Source: Plumapathes pennacea (Eukaryota; Cnidaria; Anthozoa; Antipatharia; Myriopathidae). From it: a DNA stretch of 64,000 nucleotides. The stretch spans positions 32,999,295 to 33,063,294 of the forward strand of contig OZ038463.1 of NCBI GenBank assembly GCA_964036295.1, in the 5' to 3' direction. The notes below the pieces were generated by a model, which was not told the DNA's origin, made no database searches, and was given only the letters and a program-made list of their open reading frames with translations. The position numbers and the translations under genes were made by a program. Below, piece after piece: positions 47,098 through 64,000 of this stretch; positions within the stretch are counted from its first letter, which is position 1, and each line of letters starts with the position of its first letter.

Positions 47098-47233
47098 AAA
47101 TTACACGGCGGCTTGAAGATATGGATTTTATTTTCTCGTGGTAAAAACAATATTTTACTCGCGAAGCGCTCGTTTGTAAAATATTGTTTTTACCACTCGA
47201 AAATAAAATTCATATCTTCGCGCCGCCGTGTAA
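47098..47233. mobile_element. near-perfect palindromic MITE
   Basis: ATTACACGGCGGC at the left and GCCGCCGTGTAAT at the right. The long middle (GGTAAAAACAATATTTTAC against GTAAAATATTGTTTTTACC) folds into one hairpin with a GCGAAGCGC-type loop. Confidence 0.85.
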
Positions 47234-47258
47234 TATCTATTTATCAATCAATCGACAG

Positions 47259-49617
47259 GAAGGAGAAGAATTTGTCGTATTCATGATGACACCCCTCCCA
47301 CCCCTCCCCAGTAACAGGTCTTTTCTTGCGAAGTTTGGGGGCCTTGAGCCTGCGGTCCCTCTGATGCGGCGACATGACCATGATCTTACTGGCATAACCC
47401 CAGGTATGTTCGTTTGAGCGAGTTGTATGTTTTTGTTGTAGAAAGAGGCGTTTGTTAGCACGGCATTCTTTCACCAAGGCTGTCTCGGGGTTTGGCTACG
47501 GATCTGGTCTCGGCGCCGAAAGTGAGAAAGGCGTTGTTTCTGTCTGAGCTTTACCATCACACTTGAGCGGAGACGTTATGCTATTAACCAAGTCTCAATC
47601 TTCACCAATATGATACACACTTCTCGAAAAGAATACTGTAGGTATAGCACGATCATGTCACCAACTTGAACATTGTCATAGGGTAATGTAGCACATAAAA
47701 TAAGGCACAAATTCGCTCGCCTGAAATAATATACCGAGGTACGCACGACCAGCGGTCGTTCAAAAGCAGCAAAACTGCAGGAGACTCAAAATGGTGACCC
47801 CGCGTCTCTCGGTTTATTGGAGACAGGGCTTATTTAAAAAAACACAAGAGTAGACCCGAGGCGCTTATTGGAGACAGAGTGCTTACTGGAATCATTACGG
47901 TATATTGATTTAGTGCATGGCTGCAAGTTTTAGCACCAAACGGTGGTAAAATCCGAGACTCGCCAAGACGCCGAGACGGCCTTGTTTAAAAATCCGAGAA
48001 CAAGACTTTAGCCACTTCGAGACTCCGAGACGGAAAGAAACGGAAAAAAAACGGGACTCCGAGATTCATCAAAAAGGCTGCCGAGATTTCGAGATCGGAC
48101 CAAAACTTTAATTCCGAGACCTACGATTCTCTATAGGTACCATTCACCACCCAACCTCCTGTGTTATCTTCCAATAAAACCCAAATACTAAAATAATACT
48201 GACCGTGAAAGTTAGGTTCAACCGTGCGCTGTTTATTTATCCAAATCATATTTTTGTGCATTGTTTCATCTCATTAATATTTAGAGGAGATCATTAGCAT
48301 GATCGGGTAATACGAAATCACTCTATTACTGTGCTGATATAAGCATTCTGTTGTTTGTTTGTTTGTTGTTGTTGTTGTTGTTGTTGTTTTTTCGTAGCTT
48401 CGCCCGGTCCTGGCGAGGTTGATGTTATCATCTATGCCAGGAATGAAAATAATGAAGACGTCACCTTGGGACACCCCATATTTACGTACTATAAAGACTA
48501 TTTTGATATGCTGCAATATTAGAGATTTTTCAGGAGTGGATGCAGACCTGGAACATGGTAGGATGTACATGTAATAATTGATAAAAGTTTTACTAAACGT
48601 GGTGTGATTAGATTTCCGATTATACTCCCATCCCTTGTTTCCTTCTCGTAAGCCAGGCGCGAATTAGTCTTGTAGCAAAATGACACAAGGATGGCGATTG
48701 ACTGTTGCTGACAATGGATATTGATAGTTTGATGTGATACGGTATTTTACGGTACAATAAATAATGACTCCGTATTTGCGAAGAAGTTGTAAAGAGAATC
48801 CTTGGTCTCTCGCATTATATCGTAGTTCTTCTCAAATATTGTATGAAAGGTTAATATACAGATTGGCAACAAATTTTTCATTCGGATTGCAAGTTATGAG
48901 ACTATCTGTTCGCTTCTAATAACTTTGCCGCGATTCTTTCATGGAAGACATGCTGTAATATTGATTCCCGTGAGAGTTTGAGTGTACTCCCTATGATCGG
49001 CTATACGGGAAGGCTCGATCGACCCGAAAGCCTCAGTTATATAATTTTAAAAGGTTATAGAAAAGCGAAGCTCTTTGGTCGGTAAGAACGGCTGGCCAAA
49101 TGAAAATCGTATTGGCATTCCATAGGGTCTAAAACTCGTTCCCACCCCCTCCCCTCCTTCTTCTGGAAATTTAATGCTCCTAATTTGGCGCTAAACTAAA
49201 GCAGGTTTTTTAACCGGCGGCTTGTCCACAGGAACGCTGCTTTGATTTATTATTGTGATCAAGGTGTTATAGTAATGATTGAGTGATAAATGATTTTCAG
49301 TTGTAATTATGATATTGTGTAATTACCAATGATGTCTGTTTCCAGCTGCTCAAGGTCAAAGTGGGAGTGATGCAATTCCAAACGCTTCCGTTTTTCAAGG
49401 TTCGATGGATCAGCAAGTGAACACACTTCAGCTGATGCTCTACATAGTTGTTCAGATTATTTAACAGACGTTTGTTAGTCTAAGCATTATTCAGCATTTC
49501 TGTTGGAAAAGTAGTGTTCAGCCACTACAGAGACAAGACACACTTGCCTGAGGATGTAGACGGAATAATGGACACCAAGAACTGCATGGCATGGTATTTG
49601 AACAAAATTCACTAACA
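47259..49617 (+). pseudogene. decayed duplicate of the IPT/ankyrin exons of the giant gene
   Basis: Three exon remnants match 22373-23480 in order: 47259-47403 (EGEEFVVFM, FLAKFGGLEP, HDLTGITP), 48398-48557 (GEVDVIIYARNENNEDV, then a frameshift and TAG at 48520) and 49346-49617 (QGSMDQQVNTLQLMLYI, then TAA at 49462). Splice sites are mostly kept, and intron sequence is also alike (for example around 48610-48660 against 22945-22990), so this was a genomic segment duplication. Two stops and a frameshift make it a pseudogene unless only the first exon is reused. Confidence 0.85.
47940..48125. repeat. dispersed repeat, copy 2 (first copy 14380-14530)
   Basis: Shares GAGACTCCGAGACG and GGCTGCCGAGATTTCGAG with the earlier copy. 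It lies in an intron of the decayed IPT duplicate. Confidence 0.7.
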
Positions 49618-50657
49618 GTGAGTGAAGCAAAACTTTATTTTTACTTAGTATATCTTAAAACAGTGTTCCTGTGTACACCTACTACTCTTGTGTTCTCCCA
49701 ATTTCCCGCGTGTTTAGATGGCGCTATATTACACGGGAACCTGTTATATATTTCCCAATTATTAACGTTGTGCTGGACCTAAAGACATATTATTGTTTTC
49801 ACGCAAAACCTCGGTTGGGTAACTCAGCTACTGGTGAAATTGACCCCAGTCGGCGTAGTTCAGCCACTTTCATATTTTGATTGAAAATCACGCGCTAAAT
49901 GAATTCCCGCTATTACAAGAATAAACAAGAACTAAATATGTTCGTAGAGTTTGCTCGTGCAACGGCCTAGTGTGTAGCTTGTTTCAATAGTGAATCCGCT
50001 ATCAGACGACACTATGCAAGACTAAACATTGTGGCCCATTGCACTGCTTAACCTTTAAATGAATACGTAAGTTTAGAAATATGACAAAAAAACGTATAGA
50101 ATAGGAGTGATTTTTGTACAGTTAAGCAGCGCATGATGTTTGTTAGTAATACATTTCAGTCATGAGCAATTTGTAGCCGAACTAACTAGGGTCGTTTTTC
50201 ACTAAGTTGCACAGGAGCGAAATTATGGAACTCAACATTTCGCATAAAATAGAGGAAAACTAATTCCTACTTTAATAGAAAAACAAATAAGAAGGGATAC
50301 CTTGTGTCCCAATGATTCCTATATAGTTACGATTTTGTCCGTATCAAACATTTTACTGTCATCTCCTTTATCTATTGCTTCTTTATTAACCTGTTCACTA
50401 TTGTTGGTTTGATTTTGTTATTTTTGACTTATCCTGTTCCAAGCGTAGATTGATGGTTAATACTTAATGCCAATTTCCGTTTTGATATGTAATCAGTCAC
50501 AACTGTATTTCTGGCTGGGGGGACTCCCTGCAAAAACCTGGAATAGTTTCCTGAGTCCCCATTTTTAACCTTAAAATGTTAAACCATGCATTGCAATCAA
50601 ACTGTCAATAAACTGTAGCAAGTCTTTGCTGTGTCAAATATGTCCATTCTGTTCAAT
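49618..50657. other. spacer between the IPT pseudogene and the glycosyltransferase-Death gene
   Basis: AT-rich, with short ORFs only and no exon recognised. It contains the 3' flank of the - strand gene. Confidence 0.5.
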
Positions 50658-53211
50658 TCATGTAGTGTATTCACCTTGCTCCAACTCATCAGCAAGGCAA
50701 CCTTGATCGAGTTCTCGCAGAGCACGTGCCAATGTGCCACGCGGTGAGGTACGACAGTCAGCCAACCAGACCTGCAGAGCCTCGTGCGCTTTCTCCACAG
50801 GAGTGTCGTACTCACGGTTCAAAGAGATATTTTTAATTGAATCCTTGTTGATTTCCAACTCATAGGCCAGGTCCTTCCAGAACCCAATTACTTTCTTGGC
50901 CAGTTTGCGCAGTTCCTTTTGTTTTATTTCTATTTAAAAAAACCAAATTATTCAGGAGTCAGGGTTGAATAAACTTGAATGAAAACAATGGGGACCTGGC
51001 TGTAACTGACCTTGTGATAAGTGCTGAGCTGACTGTTGAAACTGCTGAGCTATTGCAGTTGTGCTTGTTCCTACCAAACCAATAAACGCAGAAATACTAT
51101 TAGCAGAAGAAGTAAAAAGTAACCAAAGTACATGCAGAGTCACTCTGCCTCTTTACTTAATCTTAATGAGTAAAAGTGGCTTCACCAGCTATAAGAACTA
51201 CACTCTTCCTTGCGATTTTAGCAGCTAATCCAAACGTGGACACCGGTGGATACATCACTGCTGCCAAAAGAAGATGTAACTGGGCGCTAGTTTGTCTTAA
51301 GTCTCAAAACTGAAACGTTTTCACACATCTTTTATTGATTTTCCAGGGATAAGAAAGTGTAGTGTTCACTGTATGAACTTCGCAAACAGCTGAAATCGTT
51401 TCGTATTGTTTTCAAATTAACCGTCTCATATCCTTTAATACTGTAAGTCCAGATATTCTTTTCACATGGCATTAAATGCAACTGTTAAATTTCATACCTG
51501 GATGTGCCCTGCCCGCGAACGGTGCATTGCCATGATTTTGAATCCAGGCGGGACTTGGGCAAATGGGTCCAGCTGTTAACTGATTAGTAGAAGGCTGTGG
51601 TTGTCTTGAGTTAGGATGAGCTGTAAGTACAACAAAGAAGCAAAACAAAGTTAGTTGTTCGAGTATTATGTTCAAACAATTTGCTATCAAACAAATTTGC
51701 TGTGACTTGTTTGGTAAGTGCTAACAAGACCGTTTTAACTCAAAAGGGACTGGCATAAATAAAAGCAATACTTTACAATAAATACACTATTTTTACCGTA
51801 CCGTGCACATGTGAAACATTTCCATTAGCATCCTGCACCTAAAGTATATATGACATACAAAATAACAAAACATGAAATGAGTAAAAGTTACACATACAAC
51901 TCATGAACACATTTGTACTGACAAGACTAACAAACTAAGACAAAACTCAGACATGTATCATTAACTGTACATGCATGCAGAAGTGGATTCGAGAACAATA
52001 GAAAATAATCATGGAAGGTAAAAAAAGAAGGAAATATAGAACAATGAAAATGATATGGCGCTGACCTTTCCACTGCAGATAATCTCCACAATTTTATTGC
52101 AGTCTTCCTTCCATGAGTACTTTGCACTGTAAGCATCTCGAATTCTAGCTGCTTCTTCCAGTCGTTGAGGCCTTTCTTTCTCCAGCACATCTTCCATTTT
52201 GCTCCTCCAAACCTCTGGATCATCAGAGTCTACGATGAAGGAGCTGCCAAAGTTGACCTTATCGAGAGCTTGACCAAAGCCAGAATTACCAGACACAAGA
52301 ATTGGAGTTCCAGCAGACATAGCTTTCAATGCCGTCAGCCCAAAACCTTCGGTTCGTGAAGGCATAATACACAGGTCTGCCTCAAGGAACATTCCTGACA
52401 AATACTCCTGGCTGTCACAGAAGCTCCTCACTATTAACTGTCTTATTGCTATTCCTTTCTGCAGCAGCAATTTCTTTACCTCATCGTGTTTGCCCTTAGG
52501 AGCTCCAACAAATATTAGATCATACTTCTTCTGACGCATGCTACCAACTGCTTTGGCAGCAACATCAAAACCCTTCAGTTCGAAATCCTCCAAATCAGTG
52601 TTCCCAAAGAGGAAAATCTTGTGGACTCTTGTGCCTTTCTGTGCAGGGGTTAACTTGGCAAACTCCTCGAAAAGTCCAGGAATAAGTTCAATGACAGTTG
52701 TGTCCGGTCGTAGAGGGGCACTGATGGAGTCAAACAGTTTTGGACCTAAAGTAACAACCAGGTCAGCCATTCTGCAAAGTTCAATTTCTTGTTTGTGTTT
52801 CTCCTCGTATTCCTGGATTCCTTTGAACATCCCCAGCTCCTCACTTGACTCATGAACAAACTGCACCCAATGGCATTGTTTCATGTCCTTTATGCACTTA
52901 GCTTGTGGTCCAAGTTGAAGCCCACAGCCAATGACAACATCAACATCACCAAGACTGTCTGGAGGGAAGGACAACGAATGAACTTTGTTCATGCCAGGGC
53001 AGTCCTTTGCCTGAACAAGGTGAACATTGTAGTTTAATGCTTCTCCTTTGGCTTCACCAGCAGTTTTTCCGGGTGGCACCAGAAATGACACTCTTCTAAC
53101 GCCAGGACATTTTGCGAAGTGTATGGCCAACTCTCTGCACAACGTAGAGAAGTCTTCCTGAGACGAGCCCCACTCAGTGCCCAAAAACAAGATGTGAAGT
53201 TTACTGTCCAT
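50658..53211 (-). CDS. GT4-type glycosyltransferase fold fused to a Death domain
   Basis: The first exon, 53211-52066 (382 codons, donor GTCAGC), encodes a complete GT-B fold of the GT4 (Glycos_transf_1) type. The N-terminal Rossmann part starts HILFLGTEWGSSQEDFSTLC. The C-terminal nucleotide-sugar part includes KIFLFGNTDLEDFELKGF, DLIFVGAPKG and CIMPSRTEGFGLTALKAMSA, followed by GTPILVSGNSGFG. No signal peptide or membrane segment is seen in this exon, so it is probably cytosolic. Later exons are 51838-51800 (VQDANGNVSHVH), 51619-51500 (proline-rich linker), an exon ending at 51011 (QQFQQSAQHLSQ; its 5' boundary is uncertain because the simplest acceptor breaks phase) and 50934-50658, a Death domain (ELRKLAKKVIGFWKDLAYEL, then QVWLADCRTSPRGTLA). 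The second glutamate of the EX7E motif is lysine. Role unknown: enzyme, sugar-nucleotide sensor or pseudoenzyme in Death-domain signalling. Confidence 0.85.
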
Positions 53212-55514
53212 CGAGAACTAGAGTTGTGGGTCCTGTTAGAATTAACCAGTGTAAAGCAGCTACAGTACAGTCATAAAATATCTGGCACAATAATCCTGAT
53301 TTAAACAATGCTAGGCTAATAGACCGACTAACATTAGAAATTTAACAAAAGCAATGTCGACATTTGCCAAACAGAGAGTTTGTGCGCATGAATTTTGAGC
53401 GTGCTGATCCGATACACTAACATATGCACTCGTTGATTTTTGGACGCAATTTGTGCTAATTTCGACCGCTTCTGGATCTACTGTGATCTTCTTTCCACGG
53501 CATAGAGCGTTACATTTTTAATTATTTTCTGCAATAAGTGTGGTGTAATGTGTTTCATCTTTTCGAACGGAATTTATCGTACGATTTTGAATGTTAAACC
53601 TGTACGATTTTAGCGAAACATCGCAAAATTGACCAGGATAACTCAAATTCACAACTGTTCAAATGAAAACGTACTGTCATGGTCGCCAACAATTCGTAAG
53701 TCGCGGCAAAACGTCAAATAAGCCGTCGTTCTGCTCTGCTGGATTGCCTGGATTGAATGCTGAGTCGAGCATCCTGTCTTGTACGAACGGGGCCTTAACA
53801 TTTATGCTGGAATTGGAAACTTCATAAAAGGCACAGAACACCAATTCATAATTATAAATCGTGACTATTCGGCTCACCTGGACTGAGTGAGCTGTAATCT
53901 CTGATTCGCAGTTCTGTTAGAATCTCAATCCACACTTGAAAGTGCTAAAGAAATAACAACCATCAGCATATCAATAGATAGCCTTTTACAATTCATCATT
54001 ATAGTAGGCTAAGGCATGCACATCACTAAACTTCCCAAAAAGCAAAGAGATGCCGTGAGCTCAAGCGGACTGCCGTTTCGCGCAACGTTCTTCCGGCATT
54101 TGTACAGCTTGGCTTTAAGTGATTCTTCCTTACAGCTTGTTACAAGACTCTTAATTCAAAAACCGTATCTAATTCTTACCTTTATGTGTTTGAAACGTAA
54201 TGCTAAAAAATGTAACCCAGTGTCTCTGAGTGCTTCAATGAGTCATTCCAAGGCAGAATTCATGATGAAACCATGCACTGAGGGGTTGTTTGTTAGGCAT
54301 TGACGTAAGTGATCGCTTTGTTTCCATGATAACGAAGGACAGTCCAAAAATAACCCTCTTTTGTTACTGTTCTCTAATGCATTGACTATTCCGTTTTACG
54401 TTTTTTGTTTTCGCGTAGACATTCAGAGCTGTGATTGCATTTTCACCCGCGCACACATAATTCAGTAACAACAATGTCAACCATAGAAACAATTTAAGAA
54501 AAAAAAAAGTATTTTTGCTTATTATACATGAACAGGTTCTGAGGTATATATTATGTCTTAGTTTCTGTATAATTTTCTGGCACTGCCTAAGAAATAAAAA
54601 CCTTACATGGCAGTAATAAATTACAAAATATTGTGAATGATGGGTTATTCACTGTAGTCCGGTAAAAAGCTCAGTACTGGTTCGCCTAAGTAATCAAACA
54701 TAATGAAGCATTTATGTGTATGCAAAATATCTTCTTCCTGTCTAACCTTTGACTTCATACATCACATATACAATATTCATATACAATTTCACAAACTGCA
54801 TGTATACATGGTATATGAATTTTTGTCATTATCGCATGAAATATCGTTTACCAGGTACTATGTAGCTTGTAAATCGTACTGTGTGATATATCCTGTACAG
54901 CAGGCTTTTTTTCTCACGCAGCAAGGCGTAGGCGAGGCGAGAAAGAATCCAGCTCGCCATGGCTGACGGTTTACTGTTGAAACTCGCCAAAAAAAAAAAA
55001 GACCAGGTCACTGTGTGGCTCATGCAATCGGTCGGTAAATAATATTTAATTAAACGATTTGTAAATAAGCGATTCGAAATGCTTTACCTATACTAATAGT
55101 GTGGACTTCCGCTTTAGTCTTTCCAAAAAGTGAACTACCAAAGAATCTATTTACAAAACCGTTTAGTTGATCAGTGAGAACACTTGGCGCCGTCGAAACA
55201 CAACAGAAGGACTTCTGTGTCGCTTAAATAGACCAACATAAAAGCTCTTAGTTGAAATGAATACCAGGACATCCCAAGGTTACGCCAGCTCTTTTGTGCC
55301 GAGCCTTCTCGCGTTAGCTATCCAACACTAACTTCTAGCCCCTGTAGCTCCAGTAGTCTTTTCTGCGTTTCTTGACCCCGGCTATTTTCGTTTCTTACCT
55401 TTATTTGATCTGTGAAAAACACCAACGATACAAAACCGCGAAGACGTCAGACTTGAGACTTCACTGGGTTCATCCAGCCACTGATGTGACGAGAAAAGGG
55501 CTCACGCAAAATCC

Positions 55515-55516
<2 letters not shown>

Positions 55517-55537
<21 letters not shown>
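55517..55537. repeat. poly-G tract
   Basis: Run of about 20 G, followed by a GA-rich stretch. Confidence 0.9.
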
Positions 55538-55546
<9 letters not shown>

Positions 55547-55579
55547 GGGCGTACTCTCATACATGAGCCATATAGGTAT

Positions 55580-55800
55580 GTGCCGCCCCAAAGGGTATCG
55601 TTTTCAGTCTTTTAGTTTGAAATAGGGTATCGATTTTACCCTTTTGGTCTGGAATAGGGTCGGAGATTTTGTATTTGGTCTGAAGTAGGGTCGAAAATTG
55701 CACATTATTTTCTGCAATGGGGTCGAAAATTGCAAATTTTGGTCTGAAGTAGGGTCGAAAATTGCACATTTTGGTCTGACATAGGGTAAGGATTTTCAGT
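55580..55800. repeat. tandem array of 'ggtctgaaatagggtcgaaa'-like units
   Basis: About six imperfect units of roughly 35-40 bases, each with TGGTCTG, TAGGGT and CGA(A)AAT words. An inverted fragment of the same family is at about 8850-8940. It is non-coding, although antisense frames are open because the unit length keeps frame. Confidence 0.75.
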
Positions 55801-55879
55801 CCCGGGCGGCACACTTCCATCAAAATTTTGATGAGTGTAAGATGTGCCGGATATTTTCTTTGTTGTCCCGATATTATTT

Positions 55880-56030
55880 TTAGTTTCCCAGTAATATATT
55901 TCATGTCTCCCGATTCCCGGTAACATTTTATGGGTGGGGAGGGGTGGGGAAGGTCTGCACAACACTTAACAGTAAAAAATTCAGGCCCATAACACTTAAC
56001 AGTAAACCCCATCTAGGCCCTCTTTTCAGT
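55880..56030. repeat. dispersed repeat shared with 172-384
   Basis: CAGTAAACCCCATCTAGGCC and neighbouring AACACTTAACAGTAAA words match the repeat in the intron of sulfatase gene A. Confidence 0.7.
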
Positions 56031-56471
56031 TCCCGGCAAAATTTTGCCGAAACAGAGTTTATACTTCACCAAGATTTTGGTCGCAGGGCTTTTGGAACAG
56101 ACCAAAACGAATGAATTAGGCTAATTTCATTACCATTCAATTGACTACCGATTGCCTGACCCTGTTCCAGACCAAAGAAATAATTTTGTTATCGCTTTAT
56201 CCTGTTGCAGACAAAATGGTGCCAAAAATTGAGATACCCTTATGAAATTTACCCAGAGACCACAGAAACAGTTTGTCATGTTGCAATCGTATGCAAGAAG
56301 GTCGTAGCCAATAAATGGAGTAATTTTATGCGAATTCTATCTTCGTAAGAGTTGTTTACGTAATCAAAATTTCGCGGATGATGTTCAGTGGAAAATCCGC
56401 GAACTTCTGGTTCACGTTCAAGAAGTCCTGAGGCCGAGTTCCGTTTCGTGTGATCACGTGATCAGAACAAT

Positions 56472-63511
<7,040 letters not shown>

Positions 63512-63951
63512 GTGAGCAGTTACTCAGCTAATACTGCTATCATTTAATACTAGTTGTAGCTTTTGCTAAGTGCCAACGAGAGAAAAAGAACTCGATGACA
63601 GATGCTAGTGAGTGCATGTGTTAACCTCGTGCAAAATACTCCCTCCTGATTGGCTAAGAACGGTCACACCATAAATCAACATCTCCTTTCATTGGCTCTG
63701 TTGGCTCTAATATTTCCGGGGAAGTCTCCAGGGAATCTACACCTTACATTACACTTTTAACAGCTCGATTGAGAATTTTTCTGCCTGCTGCAATACTTCG
63801 CGTGGCATTATGCTGGCCGCCTCGCAAGCCGACCGTCTTCGCTCGGCTTGCTCGTTGGCAATTAATATTAATCAGTACATGCAGTTCAACAAATTGTTTT
63901 TACTTTGTTGTGATGCAACACAAAGCGTGCATACAGCTTACTGGAAAATAC

Positions 63952-64000
63952 AGGGCCCGGTTTTTCAAAACACGATTAGGCTAATCCTGGATTAGGTCTA
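63952..64000. mobile_element. start of a MITE cut by the window edge
   Basis: GGCCCGGTTTTTCAAAACAC followed by GATTAGGCTAATCCTGGATT has the form of the left end of a common animal MITE. The right end lies beyond the window. Confidence 0.45.

Larger units (their letters stand above)
53212..56471. other. intergenic region between the divergent glycosyltransferase-Death and KIAA0930-like genes
   Basis: These two genes are transcribed away from each other, so both promoters should lie here, but I see no firm core promoter motif. The region also holds a poly-G tract (55517-55537), a short tandem array (55580-55800) and a dispersed repeat (55880-56030). Confidence 0.5.

Noticed and set aside
46987..47286. 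A 99-codon ORF on + around 47.1 kb
   Set aside because: It is produced by palindromic MITE sequence.

Overview
The window is animal nuclear DNA. Genes are split by short GT-AG introns, products are metazoan families (arylsulfatase B-like sulfatases, a KIAA0930 homologue, Death-domain and ankyrin proteins), base composition is AT-rich, and the introns are full of small palindromic elements (MITEs), Helitrons and microsatellites. This fits a cnidarian, most likely a stony coral or related anthozoan. The organism call is an inference from gene content and repeat style.

Layout: (1) 1-13.9 kb holds three arylsulfatase B-like genes: the 3' end of one on the + strand (1-793) and two complete eight-exon paralogues on the - strand (2582-7974 and 9892-13898). 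Every catalytic residue I looked for is present in the two complete copies. (2) 14.8-42.2 kb is best explained as one + strand gene of about 27 kb. I could chain 16 exons with matching phases into a predicted protein of 2395 residues: an unknown N-terminal domain, an IPT/TIG fold with an attached ankyrin unit (as in DBB/CAMTA/Rel-type proteins), a 35-residue repeat linker, about 36 ankyrin repeats in one 4.45-kb exon, and a C-terminal Death domain. Its introns contain a HIRAN-like pseudogene, a 5S rRNA fragment, a tRNA-like fragment, a Helitron, a 0.6-kb tandem duplication and a 2.7-kb inverted-repeat element with a nested MITE. (3) 44.3-53.2 kb is a patchwork of duplications of the same system: a truncated tail of a Death gene (- strand, split by a second Helitron), a decayed copy of the IPT/ankyrin exons (+ strand), and a - strand gene (50658-53211) encoding a GT4-type glycosyltransferase fold joined to a Death domain very close to that of the ankyrin giant. 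(4) 56.5-63.5 kb is a KIAA0930 homologue on the + strand with at least 13 exons, whose last exon lies beyond the window. It has an in-frame 147-bp tandem duplication of its second exon and a probable GC-AG intron.

The most interesting unit is the 14.8-53.2 kb Death-domain locus. Two genes with quite different N-terminal modules (IPT plus ankyrins versus a glycosyltransferase fold whose EX7E motif reads EX7K) share nearly the same C-terminal Death domain, and pieces of both have been duplicated between them. This suggests a pair of signalling or immune adaptors that could assemble through Death-Death contacts. The function is an inference.
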